A stretch of 64,000 nt of DNA, from assembly GCA_027475525.1 (NCBI GenBank), contig JAMWFC010000043.1, positions 168,944-232,943 of the forward strand. Reading direction: 5' to 3'. Origin of the DNA: Macrolepiota albuminosa. Taxonomy: Eukaryota > Basidiomycota > Agaricomycetes > Agaricales > Agaricaceae. The notes beneath the pieces were generated by a model. It was not told where the DNA came from, did not search any database, and was given only the letters and a program-made list of their open reading frames with translations. Below are positions 57,549 through 64,000 of this stretch, piece by piece. Within the stretch, counting starts at the first letter, position 1. Every line of letters begins with the position of its first letter. The translations under genes and the position numbers were made by a program.

Positions 57549-60500
57549 ATGAGTTGGCTCGGTCGAAACGGGTTAACAGGGATGGTCCTGCGCCATACTT
57601 GCAGGCGTTCTGCGTTTGCAATTGCATCTGCTAACGGTCTTGCTAACCGAAGAACTTTGAGCATTTCTAGAACAGTAGCATTTTCGCGTACACCGCGATT
57701 TTGTAACTCTCCACGTTGGGTAAACCCAAAAAATGCACAGGAGAACAAACCCGAAGAGAAGGAATCGGAAGAAGAGCAGAGTGAAGAAGTTGAACCAGAA
57801 AACTCCTCTGAATCTGCGAGATCTTCACAAGATACACCTTCTGATTCCGAAGCACCATCTACACCACCTAGTTCCGCCGAATCTCCTCCTCCCGCACCTC
57901 CACCGTCAAGGCCCTCTTCAGGTTCAATCGCGAAGCAATCTGTTCCCGAGGTCTATCCGCAGGTTTTAGCGCTTCCAATTGCACGACGGCCCCTCTTTCC
58001 TGGTTTCTACAAGGCTGTGGTAATAAAAAACCCCCATGTGGTCGCGGCGATCAAGGAAATGATGAAGCGTGGTCAGCCTTACCTTGGCGCATTCTTGCTC
58101 AAGGACGAGAACGCAGATAGTGACATTATCACGGATATCAACTCCGTGCATCCTGTCGGCGTCCTTGCGCAAATAACAAGCGTGTTTGCACCACAAAGCA
58201 AAGATGGCGGAGAAAAGGAAGAAGGTTTGACCGCAGTGTTATATCCACATCGGCGAATTAAGATCACTGATCTTGTCAAGGCGGGAGGTGTTACGACGGA
58301 TGAAGGTGGTAAAACTCTCGTGGAGCCACCATCAACTGAAGGTTGGGCACTACTTATCCCATTTCGAACTATTCTCTCATTTTCTTTTTCAGTCAACGTC
58401 CAGACCAATTTCCTTTTCGAGCATGCCGTGTCGATTGTGCACGTCGATAACCTCGTAACGCAGCCGTACAACAAGGATGACCAGTACATCCGAGCATTCA
58501 TGTCGGAAATTGTCTCCGTGTTCAAGGACATCGCACAGCTCAATCCGCTCTTCCGAGATCAAATTACCAACTTTTCCATCAACCAAGTCGCCTCGAATGT
58601 CTTTGACGAGCCCGATAAGCTTGCTGACTTCGCCGCGGCCGTGTCAAGTGGCGAAGTCAGAGAGCTGCAAGATGTTCTGGAGAGTCTCGTGGTTGAGGAC
58701 CGTCTTCGCAAGGCGTTGCTGGTGCTGAAGAAGGAACTGATTAATGCGCAATTACAGTCGAAGCTTTCAAGGGATGTGGATAGCAAGATTGCAAAACGAC
58801 AACGCGAGTACTATCTCATGGAACAGCTCAAGGGCATTAAAAAAGAGCTTGGAATGGAAAGCGATGGCAAGGATAAGCTGATTGAGAAGTTTAAGGAACG
58901 AGCAGCTTCTCTAAAGATGCCTGACGTGGTCAAGAAGGTGTTCGAGGAAGAACTCAACAAGCTCGCATCCCTTGAGCCTGCCGCTAGCGAGGCCAGCGTT
59001 ACGCGAAACTATCTTGAGTGGATCACACAGGTACATCTATTTTCTGTTCAATGCCACACTTTCTGATGCTTATATCCCTACCTAGATTCCGTGGGGCACG
59101 CACACGCCAGAGAACTTCTCCCTTCCTCATGCGCAAGGTGTCCTCGATGCTGATCACTATGGTCTCACCGATGTTAAATCTCGGATTCTCGAATTCCTTG
59201 CTGTCGGAAAGCTGCGCGGCTCCGTGCAGGGAAAGATTATTTGTCTCGTCGGTCCGCCTGGTGTTGGAAAAACTAGTATCGGCAAGTCTATCGCTGGTGC
59301 GCTTGGGCGGCGGTTCTTCCGTTTCTCTGTGGGTGGGTTGACCGACGTTGCGGAGATCAAGGGCCACAGGCGGACTTACGTCGGGTATGTACTCGTGTTG
59401 TGCGTTGATGATGGTCGCATTAAGATAGATTTGTGTTTAGTGCGCTCCCTGGCAAGATTATCCAGGCTCTTAAGCGTGTTGGGACGGAAAATCCGCTTGT
59501 ACTTATCGATGAGGTTGACAAGATTGGTCGTGGAATCAATGGAGATCCTGCTAGCGCCCTTCTGGAGATGCTTGATCCAGAGCAGAACAACAGTTTCTTG
59601 GACCATTAGTAAGATATTCTTGTCTCCTCATCGTCTCCGACAACTTACGATTTACACAGTATGGATGTTCCTGTCGACCTTTCTCGTGTTCTCTTCGTTT
59701 GCACAGGTGGGAACCTTCTTATTCCATTTGCGACAACGGCTTATCATTTCTGAAAAGCTAACAATCTTGAAACTATCCCTGCACCGCTGTTGGACCGCAT
59801 GGAAGTTCTTGAGGTCAGTGGTTATGTCTCAGAGGAGAAAGCTGTAATCGCGGAACGTTATCTCGCTCCTCAAGCGCGTGAGGCGTCCGGGCTTGGCACA
59901 GCTGACGTAGTCCTTGACCGCGAGGCTGTCGATGTCTTGATCAAGTATTACTGCCGTGAAAGTGGAGTGCGTAACCTGAAGAAGCACATTGAAAAGGTAT
60001 ATATCCCATATCTCCATGATTTAACGTTGACTGACACTGCTTGTCAGATCTATCGCAAGACTGCGTTAAAGGTCGTACAAGACCTCGGCGAGGACATTTT
60101 CCCAGAGCCACAGGTCGCCGTTGAGGCCGCTGCCACTGCTGCCACTACCACGACTGAATCGACCACTGATGGACACGAAACACCTACATCATCTGAGGCT
60201 GAATCCACAGATTCAGAATCTTCAGCGTCCACATCGCCATCAGCTGAATCAACTTCGAGCACACCGCCCACATCACCAGCCGATACCACACCTAATCCTT
60301 CGGAAGACGACCCCAGGATTACCACGACTCAACAGCGCAAGCCTCTTCCGATCCCGGACACCGTACATATACGTATCACTCCCGAAACTCTTAAAGACTA
60401 TGTTGGACCTCCCATATACCAGAAGGACCGGATGTATGCGCGCCCGCCTCCACCAGGCGTGAGCACTGGCCTTGGATATCTGGGCAACGGATCTGGAGCG

Positions 60501-61163
60501 GTCATGCCTGTTGAGGCAATGGTGCGTCTACTCTTGCCATTTTGATCATGTCGTTAGGCTAACATTGACACCTTCAGAGCATGCCAGGCAAGGGCGGGCT
60601 GCAGCTGACGGGTAAGCTCGGGGAGGTCATCCGGGAGAGTGCCCAGATCGCCTTGAGCTGGGTGAAAGGCCATGCTTTCGAGCTGGGTATCACGACAAGC
60701 GCAAATGATACGTTCTTGAATGAGCGTGATGTGCATGTCCATATGCCTGAGGGTAGCATTGGTAAAGAGGGCCCGAGTGCGGGTACAGCCATTCTGTCTG
60801 CGTTCGTGTCGCTTTTTACGAAGACCCCGGTGAACCCTGATATCGGTATGTGTCGCATATATCGTAACTTGGTGGACAAGGACCTGACTGAAGGGATGTG
60901 GTCTAGCTATGACTGGCGAGATATCGTTGGTGGGCCAGGTATTGCCTGTCGGTGGTCTTAAAGAGAAGATCCTTGCCGCTCATCGTGCAGGGATGAAAAC
61001 GATTATCGCGCCCGCTGCAAATCGTGCCGACATCGAGGAGAATGTCCCTGAAAGCGTGAAAGAGGGCATCCGATTCGTCTACGTAGAGACTGTGAAGGAG
61101 GTGCTTGAAGAAGTGTTCCGCGGCGAGCCTAATGCGGAACGGTGGAAAGAGACGTTGTCATGA
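57549..61163 (+). CDS. PIM1: Mitochondrial Lon protease homologue
   Basis: An ATP-dependent matrix protease. The Arg/Ser-rich, acid-poor N-terminus ([17 protein letters not shown]) is a mitochondrial presequence, followed by an acidic Ser/Pro linker. The N-terminal substrate domain begins at [18 protein letters not shown]. The AAA module has Walker [10 protein letters not shown] and Walker [11 protein letters not shown]. The protease domain has the catalytic serine in [14 protein letters not shown] and the lysine in [14 protein letters not shown]. Between ATPase and protease lies an inserted Thr/Ser/Glu-rich stretch ([20 protein letters not shown]), common in fungal Lons. About eight short introns. 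The one at 58328-58378 is 51 nt without a stop, so its retention would insert 17 residues. Stop at 61161-61163. Confidence 0.96.
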
Positions 61164-61462
61164 TAGAATCTTTTGGTGTGTCTGAATGTACTTTCAGGCG
61201 CTTATCATGGTTATTACTTGTACATCTTTGCGCGTAACAGTGCAGAACTATATAATGTCCGCAATAGCCCTATCACTACCACTAGACTTGCTTTGTCCCA
61301 TGACATTCGCTCCTGTAGCAACATTGTATATTCACATCATAATCCATTAATAACACTCCCCTCCAATCTAAATTTAGACCGATTTCGTGAAAACGTCTGA
61401 CATTCCAAGGTCTCATCCCCTTTTTCCTCACTTCAATCTCAAGTGGATAAACGACACCCCAC
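61164..61462. other. Short intergenic spacer
   Basis: About 300 bases separate the Lon stop from the next start. It presumably contains the Lon 3' UTR; no other feature seen. Confidence 0.5.
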
Positions 61463-62015
61463 ATGTCTAACGACCTTCGTCAAGTATCAGAGCTATTTCG
61501 AGACCTTATATCTCTTGCTAGAGCTCACAAAACCCATAATCTTGATGGCGCCGCAGAAGACTGGTTGAGGAAAACACGTCTCTCAATCCTCAAGAAGATT
61601 GAACAAAGGCGAGCCTTCTGTATCTTTTTCTTCAAACGTAGCCTTGACAAGGCCAATTAGCTACCACGATCTATCCACCAATGCTACTGATCCGTTGCTT
61701 GTACCGTGTTGGGCCATAAACCCGTCAATTCCGCTCTCCTTTCATACGCCAACACATCCGCGTACTCTTGATGCATACAGCGACGTATTTTTGCAGGACA
61801 TACGCAAGCTTTTGGACGATTGTGGTTTCGTTGCCAAAGTCCTCAAGGTACCCAGAAGCAATGACACTGTCTACGCCATCAATATTTGCTTTCCTTCCGA
61901 CGATCTGTCTGACCCATCATCACTCTGTGATACTCTTGAGAGGCTAAAGATACATCAGCGCTTCACCCTGCACATAACAGAAGATAGCCAAGAGGTCGTT
62001 ACGTCGGCGGAGTAA
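61463..62015 (+). CDS. Hypothetical protein with an apparent one-base frameshift
   Basis: The first frame starts MSNDLRQVSELFRDLISLAR at 61463 and has coding character to KKIEQ near 61606. The sense then moves by one base into a frame reading GEPSVSFSSNVALTRPISYH and runs to TSAE at the stop 62013-62015. The change occurs at an AAA run in GAACAAAGGCGAG; losing one A would join them into about 183 residues. No usable intron fits: the nearest candidate would be about 33 nt and gives the wrong phase. I recognise no named domain. The C-terminal half (LQDIRKLLDDCGFVAKVLKV) looks globular. Either a sequence error or a recent null allele. Confidence 0.6.
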
Positions 62016-63012
62016 ATAGAATATCTTCTGAACTATCCGTGTGTACTCCTCGTTCATCTAATTGTTGATTGTAGGAAACTTAAATACCTCAGCTAGAATA
62101 GCCTTGATATAAGTCTAGTACAAGTCCCTATAAAATTCTTCCGTTACTGGCGTGGCGTTCTGACTTGGAGTCCCTCAATGCATACTACATCATAATCAAT
62201 TTCGTGTTTCTAAACCATATCCTCTCCTTGTATGCGATTGGCGGAGAAGAATCACATCAGCAAGTAATTTTGCACGCTCATATACGGATGCAAAGATGTA
62301 TGCGACGTGCAGGTGAGTTAACAATCACTTAAATTCTTCTTAACTTAGTAAGCCTACGGACAACGGACACACAGCCTCTAAATGATCTTGAGAAAAAATG
62401 TACGATGCAACCCTTGAGAAGTTTCGAAGAGTTTTGAGAATGACATCGCCAAGGTCTACTTTTCATCCGGTGGAATACGATAATTTACCTCTTGATGATT
62501 GAATGTACTGACTTCGGCTCCATCTACTGATTGCTACTTTGACCTGCTTACAGTAGAACAATGATTTGTGAGAAGTTTGATCTAGGGATAGTATATTGTA
62601 TAGTCTACTGCTATCAAAGGTGTGCATAATTTGTAGTAAGCCCTCGGATCGGCCTGACGCTGCACGTACGCCTTTGTCAGGGCAGGTGTCAATGACGTCA
62701 TCGCGGAAGTAAACCTACTGAAGTGACTACTGTCTATAGGAGTCGTAATCATAGGATTACAGTAGCTCGCACAACGGTGATACTTGCACATATCCACTTG
62801 TGCCTTTTCTTGCCTTCACAAGTAGGTGATTTTCGCCAAGCTCAGCGAAGTACATTTTGCATGGCCACAAAGACAGCCCGACCATACAAGGTTGGACGCG
62901 GTTTTGGCGTTTCCTGTTAATGTTTCAGCGCTTTGTTCTATTTTTAATGTGAGAAGAGTAAAACAGGATTTGCCTATTTGGCTATATATACACGGCCTCC
63001 GTGATCAGCACC
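62016..63012. other. Intergenic region
   Basis: No gene recognised in about 1 kb. The only signal is the TATA element close to its right end. Confidence 0.5.
62983..62990 (+). promoter_or_regulatory. TATA box of the 63-kb gene
   Basis: TATATATA lies 22 bases before the ATG at 63013, so either the leader is very short or transcription starts inside the first codons. It is the strongest TATA element next to a recognised start in the window. Confidence 0.45.
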
Positions 63013-63868
63013 ATGGCTGCCCTTGCTCGAACTGCCAAGTCTGCACACAAGTGGACGAAAGATGATTTAGCCGCGTACAATATTCGTGTTGTGGTAGAGC
63101 CTGCCGAGGTGTTCTTTGGCCGACAAGTTCCCGACCTAAATGAGTTCGATGTCGATTTGGACATATTCATCCCGTTAGACGCCAATGGATTCGCCACCAG
63201 GCGCTCCAATGAATACAAAGTTCGATCCTTTTTGCGTTATATATTCATGATGGAACGGTCGTCCCGTATGTTTCTTTCGTTTTAGAGCATCATCTGATGC
63301 TTATCGATCTTGGTTCTATGTAGTCGAGACCTACGTTAAGCTATATGCACAAGACCTTCTAAGAGTTCTTAACTTTGATGATGAAGACGATGTTGTCGTG
63401 GCTGCGCGTGTTCCGCTCCATTTTGTCGTTTGCGGCGACGCCTGTGAGGCGAAGCCTGATCTGTGCTTACAATCTTTTGACCGCATGATATATTTGCTTA
63501 TTCAAGAGGAAAAAATCAACTACCCTCCTCGCGGCGCTCAGGCTCAGCTTATTGCTAAAGCAATCGCTGCCATTGCAAACAACAACAAGACTCGATTCAA
63601 TATGGGGTTAGCCGAAATGGATCTCACTATGCCCGCGATCATGATGGTTGGAACGAATATGATTTTTTACAAGATCCCCGTGAGCGAGAATCTTGTTTGC
63701 GCGGTGGAGAAGGGATCGTATCCGGCGGAGGAGACTGTCGTGAAGACGTGTATCCCTATTGGTAAGGTGCGGCCGATGGAAGATGTTGTGACTCGGAGGA
63801 TCGTTATTCAGCATTGCCTACTTTTTCGCGATGTTGTGAGGAAATTCATGCACGATGTAACCACTTAA
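63013..63868 (+). CDS. Hypothetical protein
   Basis: Two exons, 63013-63265 and 63324-63868, join in phase and give 265 residues (MAALARTAKSAHKWTKDDLA ... MHDVTT). The reading is clean, with codon use like the neighbouring housekeeping genes. The N-terminal part contains AYNIRVVVEPAEVFFG and VDLDIFIPLDANGFATR; the middle contains KINYPPRGAQAQLIAKAIAA; the end is mixed alpha/beta with VPLHFVVCGDACEAKP earlier. No TM segment or targeting signal. I think of it as a fungal hypothetical family without known function. The ATG at 63013 was preferred over an in-frame GTG 12 bases upstream. Confidence 0.8.
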
Positions 63869-64000
63869 TTCTTCAGGCGGTTGATTACATACTTCTACAG
63901 TGTACACAGACTTGTCCGCTACGACTGTTGTATCTAGGGCTACAAACTTGGAACAATGTTGGTACCTACCTTTATTTAAAGATCGTTATCTCTGAATGCT
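63869..64000. other. 3' flank to window end
   Basis: A short AT-rich tail after the last stop codon; no feature seen. Confidence 0.5.

Noticed and set aside
60121..60462. 113-codon frame with His/Pro/Leu-rich sequence inside Lon
   Set aside because: It is the shifted frame of the Lon Thr/Ser-rich insert.

Overview
The window is nuclear DNA of a filamentous basidiomycete, most likely a mushroom-forming Agaricomycete. The evidence is short (about 45-65 nt) GT-AG introns in nearly every gene, an MYND protein, SLATT-domain proteins and an UNC93-like transporter that read like agaricomycete families, and Ty3/gypsy debris of the type common in these genomes. All assignments come from reading the sequence; no search was run.

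Layout. 1-13473 is the decayed, truncated remainder of one Ty3/gypsy retrotransposon: gag, protease, RT/RNase H and integrase on the + strand, an antisense cysteine-rich reading frame after pol, then a polypurine tract and a 3' LTR. Two LTR families (called A and B here) have inserted into each other reciprocally inside this element. 13474-18057 has no confident gene. 18058-20665 holds an MYND zinc-finger gene and a YPI1/PPP1R11-type phosphatase-1 inhibitor. 23919-28179 (- strand) carries ribosomal protein eS10, a small unknown gene just upstream of it, and an aldose 1-epimerase. 30886-32524 (- strand) is a three-repeat Myb factor. 35948-38227 is GMP synthase and 39693-45370 the 5'-3' exoribonuclease XRN1. 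45475-48180 is an inverted repeat-element block with a 20-bp minisatellite. 48353-52255 contains two tandem paralogous SLATT-type two-TM proteins with a small antisense gene between them. 53194-54053 is an inverted pair of identical intron-containing tRNA-Leu(CAA) genes flanking a hAT-like MITE with a perfect 8-bp target duplication. 54773-56593 (- strand) is an UNC93-like MFS protein, 57549-61163 mitochondrial Lon protease, then two unknown proteins to the window end.

Housekeeping functions dominate: translation, GMP synthesis, mRNA decay, mitochondrial proteolysis and sugar epimerisation. They do not form a pathway cluster. The most system-like feature is the tandem SLATT pair, a domain named from bacterial conflict systems.

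A quality warning matters for anyone using the window. Thirteen perfect direct duplications, all with a period of exactly 77 bp, are scattered from 4.9 to 46.2 kb in genes, introns, transposons and intergenic DNA. This looks like contigs joined without merging a 77-base k-mer overlap. Single-base frameshifts in the aldose epimerase, XRN1 and the 61.5-kb gene point the same way.
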